Shown: positions 53,290 through 61,589, numbered from the stretch's first letter. The stretch is DNA of 64,000 nucleotides from Agromyces larvae (GCF_022811705.1 NZ_CP094528.1:3941265-4005264), one strand, 5' to 3'. Notes: a model not told the origin generated them from the letters alone. Numbers and translations: made by a program.

Positions 53290-54534
53290 TCAGCGGGCTC
53301 CGGCGAACTCGGATGCCTCAGTGGCGGATGCCTCGGCCGCAGGCGCGGGCTCCGTGGCATCCGACCCGCTGTCGAGGGTGACCTGCGGGATATCGATGCG
53401 GCGGCCCTCGGCGCTCGAGCGCAGACCCTCCTGCGCGACGAGTACGCCGCGCGCGCCCGCGAGGAAGTCGTAGCGGTTCGGCGCGTCCTCGACGACGTGG
53501 CGGATGAACTCCTCCCACTGGGTCTTGAAGCCGTTCTCGAAGACGTCGTTCGTCGGCACCTCGATCCAGTCGGTCGCGTAGTCGTGCTCGTCGTAGAGGT
53601 CGGGGTTCCACACCGGCTTCGGGGTCGCGTTGCGCGGCTGGATCTTGCAGCCGAACAGCCCGACGACGGCCGAGCCGTGCGTGCCGTCGACCTGGAACTC
53701 GACGAGTTCGTCGCGGTTCACCCGGGTCGTCCAACCCGAGTTGAGCTGCGCGGTGATGCCGCCTTCGAGGTCGAAGATCGCGTACGCGGCGTCGTCGGCG
53801 GTCGCCGGGTAGGGCTCGCCGCGCTCGTCGAAGCGCTCGGGGATCTCGGTCACCGCCCGGGCGTAGACCGATTCGACCCGACCGAAGAGGTTCTCGAGCA
53901 GGTAGTTCCAGTGCGGGAACATGTCGACGATGATGCCGCCGCCGTCCTCGGCGCGGTAGTTCCAGCTGGGCCGCTGCGCGGGCTGCCAGTCGCCCTCGAA
54001 CACCCAGTAGCCGAACTCGCCGCGGACGCTGAGGATGCGGCCGAAGAAGCCGCTGTCGATCAGGCGCCGGAGCTTCTGGAAGCCGGGCAGGTAGAGCTTG
54101 TCGTGCACGACGCCGTTCTTGATGCCGGCCTCGTCGGCGAGGCGGGCGAGCTCGAGCGCCTCGTCGAACGACTCGGCGGTCGGCTTCTCGGTGTAGATCG
54201 CCTTGCCCGCGGCGATGGCCTTGCGGATCGCGGCGGCACGGGCCTTCGTCACGAGGAAGTCGGCGTAGATCTGCCAGCGCGGGTCGGCGAGCGCCTCGTC
54301 GAGGTTCGTCGTCCAGTGCTCGATGCCGTGCTTGGCGGCCAGGTCCGCGAGCTTGCGCTCGCTGCGGCCGACCAGGATCGGCTCGACCTGCACGCGGGTC
54401 TCGCCGTCGGCGAGGAGGACGCCGCCCTGCTCGCGGATCGCGAGGATCGAGCGCACGAGGTGCTGGCGGTAGCCCATGCGCCCGGAGACGCCGTTCATGA
54501 TGATGCCGAGGGTCTGGGTGGGGTTCTCTGCCAC
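53290..54534 (-). CDS. Gfo/Idh/MocA family dehydrogenase
   Basis: The 414-residue protein has the Rossmann half with I-I-M-N-G-V-S-G-R-M-G-Y, the family motif I-Y-T-E-K-P-T-A and the beta-sheet half with W-N-Y-R-A-E-D-G-G-G-I-I-V-D-M-F-P-H-W, where Asp and His would be catalytic. It should oxidise a sugar or a sugar acid with NAD(P)+. The last 30 residues are Ala/Glu-rich and probably disordered. It is first in a three-gene unit with DUF993 and an isomerase-like gene, and a LacI-type operator lies upstream at 54591. Confidence 0.88.
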   Translation of the reverse strand: MAENPTQTLGIIMNGVSGRMGYRQHLVRSILAIREQGGVLLADGETRVQVEPILVGRSERKLADLAAKHGIEHWTTNLDEALADPRWQIYADFLVTKARAAAIRKAIAAGKAIYTEKPTAESFDEALELARLADEAGIKNGVVHDKLYLPGFQKLRRLIDSGFFGRILSVRGEFGYWVFEGDWQPAQRPSWNYRAEDGGGIIVDMFPHWNYLLENLFGRVESVYARAVTEIPERFDERGEPYPATADDAAYAIFDLEGGITAQLNSGWTTRVNRDELVEFQVDGTHGSAVVGLFGCKIQPRNATPKPVWNPDLYDEHDYATDWIEVPTNDVFENGFKTQWEEFIRHVVEDAPNRYDFLAGARGVLVAQEGLRSSAEGRRIDIPQVTLDSGSDATEPAPAAEASATEASEFAGAR

Positions 54535-54590
54535 GGTGGGTTCCTTGTCGAGCCGGGAGCGGTGGGGGTCTCCGACCCTCGCATCGCTGC

Positions 54591-54606
54591 GGGAAAGCGT
54601 TTACCC
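54591..54606. promoter_or_regulatory. LacI-type operator upstream of the Gfo/Idh/MocA unit
   Basis: GGGAAAGCGTTTACCC is a near-palindrome around AAAGCGTTT and fits the LacI-family consensus with a central CG. It lies 57 bases before the ATG at 54534 and 74 bases after the LacI gene stop. Confidence 0.7.
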
Positions 54607-54679
54607 GAGTGTGCCACACGTGCGACGGGCGCGCAAGGGCGCGCCGCACGGGGCGCCGCCGCGGGGCGGCGCGCGGGGC

Positions 54680-55744
54680 TCAGCGCCGGCGGGGACCCGG
54701 CGTCGAGGCGCGGACCACCACCTCGGTGGGCACCGCATCGGGGGCGGCCGCGGACGGCTCGCGGCCCGAGGCATCCGCATCGTCGAGCGCGAGCCGCAGC
54801 GCGCGCCGGCCGATCTGCTCGAGCGGCACCCGCACCGTCGTCAGCGGCGGCGTCACATCGCGCACCGTGGCGATGTCGTCGAAGCCGGCGACGGCCAGGT
54901 CGACGCCGGGTTCGAGCCCGGCATCCCGGATCGCCGAGAGCGCCCCGACCGCCATCACGTCGTTGACGGCGAACACCGCCTCAACGCCGTCGAGTCCGCG
55001 CTCGAGCAACGCCGTCGTCGCCTCGTACCCGCCGTCGCGCGTGAACTCCCCGCGCACCACGTCGTCATCGCGCAGCTCGATGCCGGCCGCAGCGAGACCC
55101 TCGCGGAACCCGGCGAGCCGATCGCGGGCGGTGCGCAGCCCCTCGCCCGCGGTGACGACGGCGAACCGGCGATAGCCGAGCTCGACCAGTGCGGTCGCGA
55201 GCGCGGCCGCGCCGGCGCGGTTGTCGAGCAGCACCGTGCGCAGGTCGTACTCGTTGCGGCTGATGAGCACCACCCGGCCGCCGGCGCGCTCGTACGCCGC
55301 GAGCTCCTCGGCGAGCGGGCCGTCGGTGGGTTCGTCGGTGCGGCGCGAGCTCGCGAGGATCATCACCCGGGGTCGCTGGCCGCGCAGCGCGCGCACGAGC
55401 TCGAGTTCGCGTTCGGGATCGCGCTGAGTCGCGGCCATCGTCACGATGAGACGCTCGAGGTCGGCCTCGGCGACCACGCCGGCCGCGATCGACGAGAAAT
55501 ACGGATCGGCGATGTCGGCCACGAGCAGGGCCACCGTCGTCGACGCGCCGCGCGCCACCGCCTGCGCCGAGAGATTGGGCGAGTAGTCGAGTCGGGCGGC
55601 GGCCTCGAGCACCCGGGTGCGGTACTGCTCGTTGACCTTCCGGGTCGACCCGTTCAGGGTGCGGGAGGCGGTGGCGAGTGAGACGCCCGCCTCGCGGGCG
55701 ACGTCGTGGAGCGTCGCCGGGGTGCTCCGAGTGCCGTCGGTCAT
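54680..55744 (-). CDS. LacI family regulator (next to the DUF993 unit)
   Basis: The 354-residue repressor has the LacI headpiece (TLHDVAREAGVSLATASRTL followed by N-G-S-T-R-K-V-N) and the sensor domain (V-A-L-L-V-A-D-I-A-D-P-Y-F; AVFAVNDVMAVGALSAIRDA; V-A-V-A-G-F-D-D-I-A-T-V). AGGAGGAG precedes the ATG at 55744. GAAAGCG-type operators lie both downstream, before the Gfo/Idh/MocA gene, and upstream, next to the aldehyde dehydrogenase gene. It therefore probably controls the unit and itself. Confidence 0.93.
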   Translation of the reverse strand: MTDGTRSTPATLHDVAREAGVSLATASRTLNGSTRKVNEQYRTRVLEAAARLDYSPNLSAQAVARGASTTVALLVADIADPYFSSIAAGVVAEADLERLIVTMAATQRDPERELELVRALRGQRPRVMILASSRRTDEPTDGPLAEELAAYERAGGRVVLISRNEYDLRTVLLDNRAGAAALATALVELGYRRFAVVTAGEGLRTARDRLAGFREGLAAAGIELRDDDVVRGEFTRDGGYEATTALLERGLDGVEAVFAVNDVMAVGALSAIRDAGLEPGVDLAVAGFDDIATVRDVTPPLTTVRVPLEQIGRRALRLALDDADASGREPSAAAPDAVPTEVVVRASTPGPRRR

Positions 55745-55813
55745 CGGTCTCCTCCTGGCGCCGCCGTCATCGTGCGGCGCCTGCATGCTCCTGCCGGAAT
55801 CGTAGCGAACCGA

Positions 55814-55825
55814 GAGAGCGCTTTC
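55814..55825. promoter_or_regulatory. LacI-type operator upstream of the lacI-type gene
   Basis: GAGAGCGCTTTC is a near-perfect palindrome (one mismatch to GAAAGCGCTTTC) in the 109-base gap between this lacI-type gene and the aldehyde dehydrogenase gene, 70 bases before the ATG at 55744. Confidence 0.65.
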
Positions 55826-55853
55826 CTCCCGATCCGCCGGCGCGGGGCGCCGG

Positions 55854-57284
55854 TCAGCCGAGCACGCCGTCGACGCGACGCGGAATGCCGAGCGGATTGC
55901 CGTCGCGCAACTCGGGCGGCAGGGCGTGCTCGGGGGCATCCTGGAAAGCGACCGGGCGCAGGAACCGCCGCATCGCCGTCATGCCGACGGAGGTGTGGAT
56001 CGACGTCGTCGACGGCCACGGACCGCCGTGCTGCTGGGCCCAGCTCACCGCGACGCCCGTCGGCCAGCCGGCGAACAGCACCCGGCCGGCGATCTCGGCG
56101 AGCACCGCGACGATCGCCGACACCTCCTCGTCGGGTTGCGCGTGCACCGTCGCGGTGAGGCTGCCGCCGACCCGGGCGATCGCCGCGAGCGCCTGGTCGA
56201 CGTCGTCGTACTCGACGACGAGCGTCGACGGGCCGAAGCACTCGGTGAACAGGGTCTGCGGGTCGGCGAGCACCGTCGCGGCATCCGTTTCGAGCACGAC
56301 CGCCGAACCCGTCGCGGCCTGCTGGGCGACCGAGCCGCCGGCGACGCGCACACCGGGATGCGCCGCGAGCCCCGCGAGACCGTCGGCGAACGCGGCGGCG
56401 ATGCCGTCGGTGAGCATCGGCGCGGGCGCGGGGGCATCGCCGACGAGCGCGGCGACCCGGTCGGCGAAGCCCGAGCCGGCGGGCACGAAGACGACGCCCG
56501 GGTTCGTGCAGAACTGCCCGACGCCGAGGGTGAACGAGCCGACCAGGCCGGCCGCGAGCTCATCGGCACGCGCGTCCGAGGCGGCCTTCGTGATGAGCAC
56601 GGGATTCACCGCGCTCAGCTCGCCGTAGAACGGGATCGGGTCGGGGCGGCCGACCGCGAGATCGAACAGCGCCCGCCCGCCGTGCAGCGAACCGGTGAAC
56701 CCGACCGCGCGGATCTCGGGATGCTGCACGAGCGCGACACCCGTCTCGCGACCGGTGACATGGGCGAACACGCCGTCGGGAGCGCCGGCGCCCGCGAGCG
56801 CGCCCGCCACGAGCTCGGCGGTGCGGGCCGACAGCCGCGGGTGCGCCGAATGGCCCTTCACGATCACGGGGCAGCCGACCGCCAGCGCCGACGCGGTGTC
56901 GCCGCCCGCGACCGAGAACGCGAACGGGAAGTTCGACGCGCTGAACACGGCGACCGGGCCGAGGGGGCGCAGGATCCGCCGCAGGTCGGGACGGGGCGGA
57001 ATCGCCGTCGGATCGACGTGGTCGATCGTCGCCTCGAGGTACGAGCCCTCGAGCACGGCGTCGGCGAACAGCCGGAGCTGGTTCGTGGTGCGGGCGAGCT
57101 CGCCGGTGAGCCGCGCCGTGCCGAGGTGCGACTCCTCGTCGGCGAGCGCGACGAGTTCGTCGCCGTGCGCGTCGAGGGTGTCGGCGACGGCGCGCAGCCA
57201 CGCGGCGCGGTCGGCGGCGGTCGAGGCGACGGTGGCGGCGAACGCGCGCCGCGCCGCGGCGGCGGCGGTCTCGAGGTCGGTCAT
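55854..57284 (-). CDS. NADP-dependent aldehyde dehydrogenase (2-oxoglutarate-semialdehyde type)
   Basis: The 476-residue enzyme belongs to the aldehyde dehydrogenase group that oxidises 2-oxoglutarate semialdehyde at the end of aldarate and pentose oxidative routes. Motifs: V-F-S-A-S-N-F-P-F-A-F-S-V-A-G-G-D-T, the catalytic Cys in G-Q-F-C-T-N-P-G, the general-base Glu in P-F-Y-G-E-L-S-A-V-N-P, and the G-F-T-G-S NADP loop. TTGGAGGA precedes the ATG at 57284. It lies downstream of the dehydratase genes that would supply the semialdehyde, which supports the assignment. Confidence 0.88.
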   Translation of the reverse strand: MTDLETAAAAARRAFAATVASTAADRAAWLRAVADTLDAHGDELVALADEESHLGTARLTGELARTTNQLRLFADAVLEGSYLEATIDHVDPTAIPPRPDLRRILRPLGPVAVFSASNFPFAFSVAGGDTASALAVGCPVIVKGHSAHPRLSARTAELVAGALAGAGAPDGVFAHVTGRETGVALVQHPEIRAVGFTGSLHGGRALFDLAVGRPDPIPFYGELSAVNPVLITKAASDARADELAAGLVGSFTLGVGQFCTNPGVVFVPAGSGFADRVAALVGDAPAPAPMLTDGIAAAFADGLAGLAAHPGVRVAGGSVAQQAATGSAVVLETDAATVLADPQTLFTECFGPSTLVVEYDDVDQALAAIARVGGSLTATVHAQPDEEVSAIVAVLAEIAGRVLFAGWPTGVAVSWAQQHGGPWPSTTSIHTSVGMTAMRRFLRPVAFQDAPEHALPPELRDGNPLGIPRRVDGVLG

Positions 57285-57408
57285 CGTGTGTCCTCCAAGG
57301 TGTCGTTCCTCGTCTCGTTCTCGTGTCGGGGCCTCGTGTCGTGGTCGCTCGGGGTCGATCATGGTCGCTCGTCGCGGTGCGAGGCGACCGGCAGCGGACC
57401 CGACGGGT

Positions 57409-58491
57409 CTAGTGTGTCGCGAATTCGATGCCGAGGCCCGGTCGGGCGGTGTCGCGCGCCCGACCGCCCTCGACGACGACGGGTGCAGGGCCGGCCAGGA
57501 TGCCGAGATCGGCGAACGAGGCATCCTCGACCGACTCGACCAGGGTCTCGTGCGAGAGCGTCAACGCGAGCTGCCCGGAGAGGTCGGGCAGCAGATGCGG
57601 CGCGACCTCGACGCCGTGCCGCGCGGCGAGCGCGACGATCTCGAGGAACGGCGTGATGCCGCCGACCCGCACGATGTTCGGCTGCACCACGTCGACCACG
57701 CCCGCGGCGAGGAACTCGGCGAACCGGTAGCGGGTGTGCACGTTCTCGCCGAGCGCGATCGGGACGCCGACGCCGGCGCCGGCCAGTCGTTCGCGCAGCG
57801 CTGCGTGCGCGGGCAGGTCGTCGGCGCGCAGCGGCTCCTCGATCCAGCGCAGGTCGAACGGCGCGAGCTCGCCGATCGCCCGCTCGGCCTGCGCGAGGCT
57901 CCACCGCTGGTTCGCGTCGATCGCGAGGAACCGGTCGGGCCCGATCGTCTCGCGCACCGCCCGGATCCGGCGCACGTCGTCGGCGAGCTCGGGGGAGCCG
58001 ACCTTCACCTTGACCCCTGTGAAGCCGGCCTCGACCCATCGCCCGGCCTGCGCGACCAGTTCGTCGAGCGGGTAGTGCAGGTTGACGCCGCTGCCGTACG
58101 CGGTGGTGTCGGCGCGTCGGCGCCCGAGGTGGTCGACCAGTCCGCGGCCCGCGCGGCGGGCGGCGAGGTCCCAGAGGGCGAGGTCGACGCCGGCCATCGC
58201 GATGGTCGTGACGCCGCCGCCCGCTTCGTGCAGGTGCGCCCACAGGTCGGGCCAGAGCGTGCCGGCGTCGGCGGGCCGGCCGAGCACGAACTCGCGGATG
58301 TCGTGATCGAGCAGCGCCCGCACCGCGTGGCCGCCGATGGTCGGGGTCCACGAGAAGCCGTACCCGGTCGCGCCGTCGGTGTCGGCAACGACGACCTCGA
58401 TGATCGTCAGGTCGGTGACGTCGGGGCCCCACGGCCGGCTGAGCGGTGCGCGGAGGAGGCGCGTGTCGACGCGGGCGATCGCGGCGGTCAC
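57409..58491 (-). CDS. Mandelate racemase/enolase superfamily acid-sugar dehydratase
   Basis: The 360-residue protein has the enolase-superfamily barrel: K-x-K base G-V-K-V-K-V-G, metal ligands in A-I-D-A-N-Q-R-W, W-I-E-E-P-L-R and A-L-G-E-N-V-H, and a His in V-A-P-H-L-L-P-D-L-S. The K-x-K plus His pair is that of the mandelate-racemase subgroup, which dehydrates acid sugars such as glucarate, galactarate or gluconate. The next gene makes the enzyme that consumes 5-dehydro-4-deoxyglucarate, so an aldarate dehydratase is the best guess. The GTG start overlaps the stop of kdgD (GTGA). Confidence 0.87.
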   Translation of the reverse strand: MTAAIARVDTRLLRAPLSRPWGPDVTDLTIIEVVVADTDGATGYGFSWTPTIGGHAVRALLDHDIREFVLGRPADAGTLWPDLWAHLHEAGGGVTTIAMAGVDLALWDLAARRAGRGLVDHLGRRRADTTAYGSGVNLHYPLDELVAQAGRWVEAGFTGVKVKVGSPELADDVRRIRAVRETIGPDRFLAIDANQRWSLAQAERAIGELAPFDLRWIEEPLRADDLPAHAALRERLAGAGVGVPIALGENVHTRYRFAEFLAAGVVDVVQPNIVRVGGITPFLEIVALAARHGVEVAPHLLPDLSGQLALTLSHETLVESVEDASFADLGILAGPAPVVVEGGRARDTARPGLGIEFATH

Positions 58492-59429
58492 GCGACGAGC
58501 TCCAGCCCCCGCTCGAGGATCGCGCCCAGCCGCGCCTCCTGCTCGGGGGTGGGATCGACCAGCGGCGGCCGCACCGAACCGACCGGCAGTCCGCGCAGGC
58601 GCAGGCCGGCCTTCACGAGCGAGACGCCGAATCCGGGCGTCTCGTCGCGCAGTTCGACGAGCGGTGCGTAGAACTCGCGCAGCAGGCGCAGCCGCAGCGG
58701 CTCGTCGCCCTCGACGTACGCGCGGTAGTGCAGCGCGGCGACCTCGGGGATCATCGCGAACGCCGCCGACGAGTACAGCGGGATGCCGATGCCGCGGTAG
58801 GCGCCCTGGCTGAGTTCGGCGGTGAGCAGCCCGTTGAAGAAGGCGAGTTCGCGGCCGGTCGCCTCGGCGGCGAGCACGATCTGCTGGGCGAGACCGATGT
58901 CGCCGATGCCGTCTTTGAATCCGACGACCTTCGGGTTCGCGGCCAGGCGGGTGATCGCGTCGGGCGTGTAGCGCGCGGTCGCGCGGTGGTAGACCACGAC
59001 GGGCAGTTCGGATGCCGCGGCCACCGCCTCGACCCAGGCGACGAGCCCGGCCGTGGTGCCGCTGACCAGGTACGGCGGCAGCAGCAGCAGGCCGTCGGCG
59101 CCGGCGTCGGCGGCGGAGCGCGCGAGCTCCCGCGCGTGCGCCAGCGGGCCGCCGGCGCCCGCGATGACGGGCACCCGCCCGGCGACCGCTTCGACCGTCG
59201 TGCGCACGACGTCGGCGACCTCGCCGGCCCCGAGCGCGTGGAACTCGCCCGTGCCGCACGCCGGGAACACCCCGCCCGGCGAGTACGGCAGCCGGCCGGC
59301 CACGTGCTCGGCGAGCAGGTCGCGGTCGACGCGGTCGTGCGCGTCGAACGGGGTCACGGGGAAGAAGAGGACGCCGTCGAAGCCGAGCGGTGTCCGCGTG
59401 GTCGGGGCGGCGGTCGTCGGGGTGCTCAT
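58488..59429 (-). CDS. kdgD: 5-dehydro-4-deoxyglucarate dehydratase
   Basis: The 313-residue DapA-like barrel shows the pattern GVLFFPVTPFDAHDRVDRDL, V-F-P-A-C-G-T-G-E-F-H-A-L, VIAGAGGPLAHARELARSAA, V-V-Y-H-R-A-T-A-R-Y and the Schiff-base Lys in V-V-G-F-K-D-G-I-G-D. These are the signature blocks of KdgD, which converts 5-dehydro-4-deoxyglucarate to 2-oxoglutarate semialdehyde, CO2 and water. Its ATG overlaps the stop of the NAD-dependent dehydrogenase gene (ATGA) and its stop overlaps the enolase-superfamily gene start, so the three are one operon. Confidence 0.92.
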   Translation of the reverse strand: MSTPTTAAPTTRTPLGFDGVLFFPVTPFDAHDRVDRDLLAEHVAGRLPYSPGGVFPACGTGEFHALGAGEVADVVRTTVEAVAGRVPVIAGAGGPLAHARELARSAADAGADGLLLLPPYLVSGTTAGLVAWVEAVAAASELPVVVYHRATARYTPDAITRLAANPKVVGFKDGIGDIGLAQQIVLAAEATGRELAFFNGLLTAELSQGAYRGIGIPLYSSAAFAMIPEVAALHYRAYVEGDEPLRLRLLREFYAPLVELRDETPGFGVSLVKAGLRLRGLPVGSVRPPLVDPTPEQEARLGAILERGLELVA

Positions 59430-60361
59430 CGTGCGCTCGGCTCTCGGTTCGGGACGGGGACAGCGGGACGGGAATCGGATGCCGCGGCCGGGCGCAGGGC
59501 CGTGCGCCAGTGCCGCGCGGGGCGCCAGCCGAGCACCCGCTCGGCCTTCGCGACCGAGAACACCGGCGCCGTGCCGGTGAGGGCGTCGGCCTGCTCGCCG
59601 AGCTGCGGTGCGATCTCGCGCCACAGCTCGGCGACGGGGCGGATCGCCAGCGCGTCGGCGGCGCCGACGAAGAAGACCTCGCCGTTCACCGCCTCGGCTG
59701 GTGCGCGCAGCCAGGCGTCGACGAACGCGGCGGCGTCGCGCGCGTCGAGGTAGTTGAACAGGCTCACCGCGGCGAGGGCCGGGTCGGCGAGTCGCTCGGC
59801 GACGGTGTGCCCTTGCTGGGTGGGTTCGCCGGCCCACTCCTCGGGGGAGATGACGTAGCAGGGGCGGAACGCGCCCCATGCGCCCGTCACGGTGCGGGCG
59901 TAGAGCCCCACGAGTTCTTCGACGACGACCTTCGACAGGGCGTAGGCGTTCGCCGGCGCGAGCGGGTGCGTCTCGTCGATCGGCAGGCCGGCGGGGTGCC
60001 AGCCCGGTGCGCCGTAGCCGATCACGGTCGGGCTGCTGGCGGCGAGCACGCGGGCGACGCCGGCGGTCGCGGCGGCCTCGAGCACGGTGTGCGCGAGCGT
60101 CGTGTTCGTCGCGAGGATGACCCGTTCGGGTGCCGAGAACGGCACCGCGATGGCGGCGAGGTGCACGATCGCCTCGGGCCGGGTCTCGGCGAGCAGCGCG
60201 GCCACGGCTTCGCCGTCGGCGAGGTCGAGTTCGCGTTCGTCGACGCCCTCGAGACCGGCCGCGGCTCGGTCGGCGCCGAGCACGCGATGCCCGAGCCGGG
60301 TGAGGCCGGTGGCGACGCTGCGGCCGAGCCGGCCCGACGAACCCGTGACGAGGACCCGCAT
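59426..60361 (-). CDS. NAD-dependent epimerase/dehydratase-family (extended SDR) enzyme, possible uronate dehydrogenase
   Basis: The 311-residue protein has the NAD motif MRVLVTGSSGRLGRSVATGL, D-L-A-D-G-E-A-V, H-L-A-A-I-A-V-P-F, S-S-P-T-V-I-G-Y and the active-site Tyr-Lys pair in Y-A-L-S-K. Uronate dehydrogenases belong to this SDR group, but so do sugar-nucleotide epimerases; the segment F-R-P-C-Y-V-I-S-P-E-E-W is not diagnostic. Its place at the head of the aldarate operon makes oxidation of a uronate to an aldarate plausible. A LacI-type operator lies 15 bases before the ATG at 60361. Confidence 0.8.
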   Translation of the reverse strand: MRVLVTGSSGRLGRSVATGLTRLGHRVLGADRAAAGLEGVDERELDLADGEAVAALLAETRPEAIVHLAAIAVPFSAPERVILATNTTLAHTVLEAAATAGVARVLAASSPTVIGYGAPGWHPAGLPIDETHPLAPANAYALSKVVVEELVGLYARTVTGAWGAFRPCYVISPEEWAGEPTQQGHTVAERLADPALAAVSLFNYLDARDAAAFVDAWLRAPAEAVNGEVFFVGAADALAIRPVAELWREIAPQLGEQADALTGTAPVFSVAKAERVLGWRPARHWRTALRPAAASDSRPAVPVPNREPSAR

Positions 60362-60375
60362 GGATGCTCCTTTCG

Positions 60376-60387
60376 GAAATCGCTTTC
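60376..60387. promoter_or_regulatory. LacI-type operator of the aldarate operon
   Basis: GAAATCGCTTTC (revcomp GAAAGCGATTTC) lies 15 bases before the start of the minus-strand dehydrogenase gene, in the divergent region shared with the next lacI-type gene. Confidence 0.7.
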
Positions 60388-60433
60388 TCGGCGTGAGCCT
60401 ACGTGATTCGAGGGCACCAGGCCAAGCCCGGGC

Positions 60434-60454
60434 TATGATTCGGGAAGCGATTTC
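60434..60454 (+). promoter_or_regulatory. -10 box and LacI-type operator of the divergent lacI-type gene
   Basis: A TATGAT -10 box (60434-60439) is followed at once by GGAAGCGATTTC (60443-60454), one mismatch from GAAAGCGATTTC. The operator sits on the expected transcription start. The AAGGAGG ribosome-binding site of the gene follows at 60458. Confidence 0.75.
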
Positions 60455-60468
60455 TCGAAGGAGGGCGC

Positions 60469-61479
60469 ATGACGGCTCGGGCCCACCCCGCGACCATCGC
60501 CGATGTCGCCGCGCGCGCGGGCGTCTCTCAGGCGTCGGTGTCGCGCGTGCTGAACGGCAAGCCGTCGGTCGACCCCGAGATCGTGCGTCGGGTGCGGCGG
60601 GCGGTCGCCGAACTCGGGTACGCGCCGAGCATGGCCGCGCGCAGCCTCGTGCACGGTCGCAACCAGACCGTCGCGATGGTGGTGCCCGATCTCGGCAACC
60701 CGATGTTCCAGGGCATCCTCGAGGGGGTGAGCGTCGCCGCGGCGGTCGACGGCTACCGGGTGCTCGTCGCCGACACGGTCGAGCGCGTCGACGACGAGGA
60801 GGCGACCGCGGTCGAGGCGCGCCAGCGCTGCGACGCGGTCGTGCTGTGCGCGCCGAGGCTGCCGGCCGACCGGCTCGCCCGGCTCGTTGAACGCATCGCC
60901 CCGGTGGTCGTCGTGAACCGGCAGGGCGACGTGCCCGATGTGCCGTCGGTCGGCGTCGACTACGCGCGCGGCATCCGCGACCTCGTCGGGCATCTCGTCG
61001 CGCTGGGGCATCGCGACCTGGTCTACCTGTCGGGGCCCGGGTCGAGCCGCTCGAACGCCGACCGGCTGCGCGGCATCGACGACGCCCGGGCGGCCGACGC
61101 CTCGTTGCGGGTGCGCGTGCTCGACGGCGGCTCGGGGCTCGACGACGGCGCGGCCGCGGTCGACGCCGTCGACGCGGCCCGTCGCGACGGGGCGACCGCC
61201 GTCGTGGCGTTCAACGATCTCGTGGCGCTCGGCCTGCTCACCGCGCTGCGACGCCGCGGCATCGACGTGCCCGGCGAGCTCTCGGTCGCCGGCTTCGACG
61301 ACATCCCGATGGCGGCGTACGCCGCTCCGTCGCTCACCACGCTGTCGGTGCCGCGCGCCGAGCTCGGCGCCCAGGTGTGGACGCGCCTGCGCGGCCTCAT
61401 CGCGGGCGAGCCGGTCGCGCACGCGGTGACGTTCCGCCCGCGACTCGAGGTGCGTGAGAGCACGGCGGCGCCCCGGTGA
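60469..61479 (+). CDS. LacI family regulator (aldarate/glycerate region)
   Basis: The 336-residue repressor has a LacI headpiece (TIADVAARAGVSQASVSRVL with N-G-K-P-S-V-D) and a sensor domain (Q-T-V-A-M-V-V-P-D-L-G-N-P-M-F; VVAFNDLVALGLLTALRRRG; L-S-V-A-G-F-D-D-I-P-M-A). AAGGAGG precedes the ATG at 60469. It is divergent from the aldarate operon across two operators and is followed by a glycerate kinase gene with a third operator of the same type, so it probably controls both directions. Confidence 0.94.
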   Translation: MTARAHPATIADVAARAGVSQASVSRVLNGKPSVDPEIVRRVRRAVAELGYAPSMAARSLVHGRNQTVAMVVPDLGNPMFQGILEGVSVAAAVDGYRVLVADTVERVDDEEATAVEARQRCDAVVLCAPRLPADRLARLVERIAPVVVVNRQGDVPDVPSVGVDYARGIRDLVGHLVALGHRDLVYLSGPGSSRSNADRLRGIDDARAADASLRVRVLDGGSGLDDGAAAVDAVDAARRDGATAVVAFNDLVALGLLTALRRRGIDVPGELSVAGFDDIPMAAYAAPSLTTLSVPRAELGAQVWTRLRGLIAGEPVAHAVTFRPRLEVRESTAAPR

Positions 61480-61520
61480 GCGGGCTCGCGAGCCGGCTGA
61501 CGAGCGGGCGGCGGACCCGA

Positions 61521-61540
61521 TACGATGGGAATGCGCTTTC
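61521..61540 (+). promoter_or_regulatory. -10 box and LacI-type operator upstream of glycerate kinase
   Basis: TACGAT (61521-61526) is a likely -10 box. The operator GAATGCGCTTTC (61529-61540) is one mismatch from GAAAGCGCTTTC and sits on the expected transcription start. Confidence 0.75.
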
Positions 61541-61556
61541 CAACGAGGGGGGACCC

Positions 61557-61589
61557 ATGCCGCACGACGCCGATCCGAGCGCCCGATGA
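61557..61589 (+). CDS. 10-codon leader ORF coupled to glycerate kinase
   Basis: The frame MPHDADPSAR starts at an ATG preceded by the strong ribosome-binding site GAGGGGGGA. Its TGA stop overlaps the glycerate kinase ATG (ATGA at 61586-61589). The kinase start itself has no good ribosome-binding site (CGATCCGAGCGCCCG precedes it). The leader therefore probably loads ribosomes for the kinase by termination-reinitiation. The peptide itself is not recognised. Confidence 0.55.
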   Translation: MPHDADPSAR

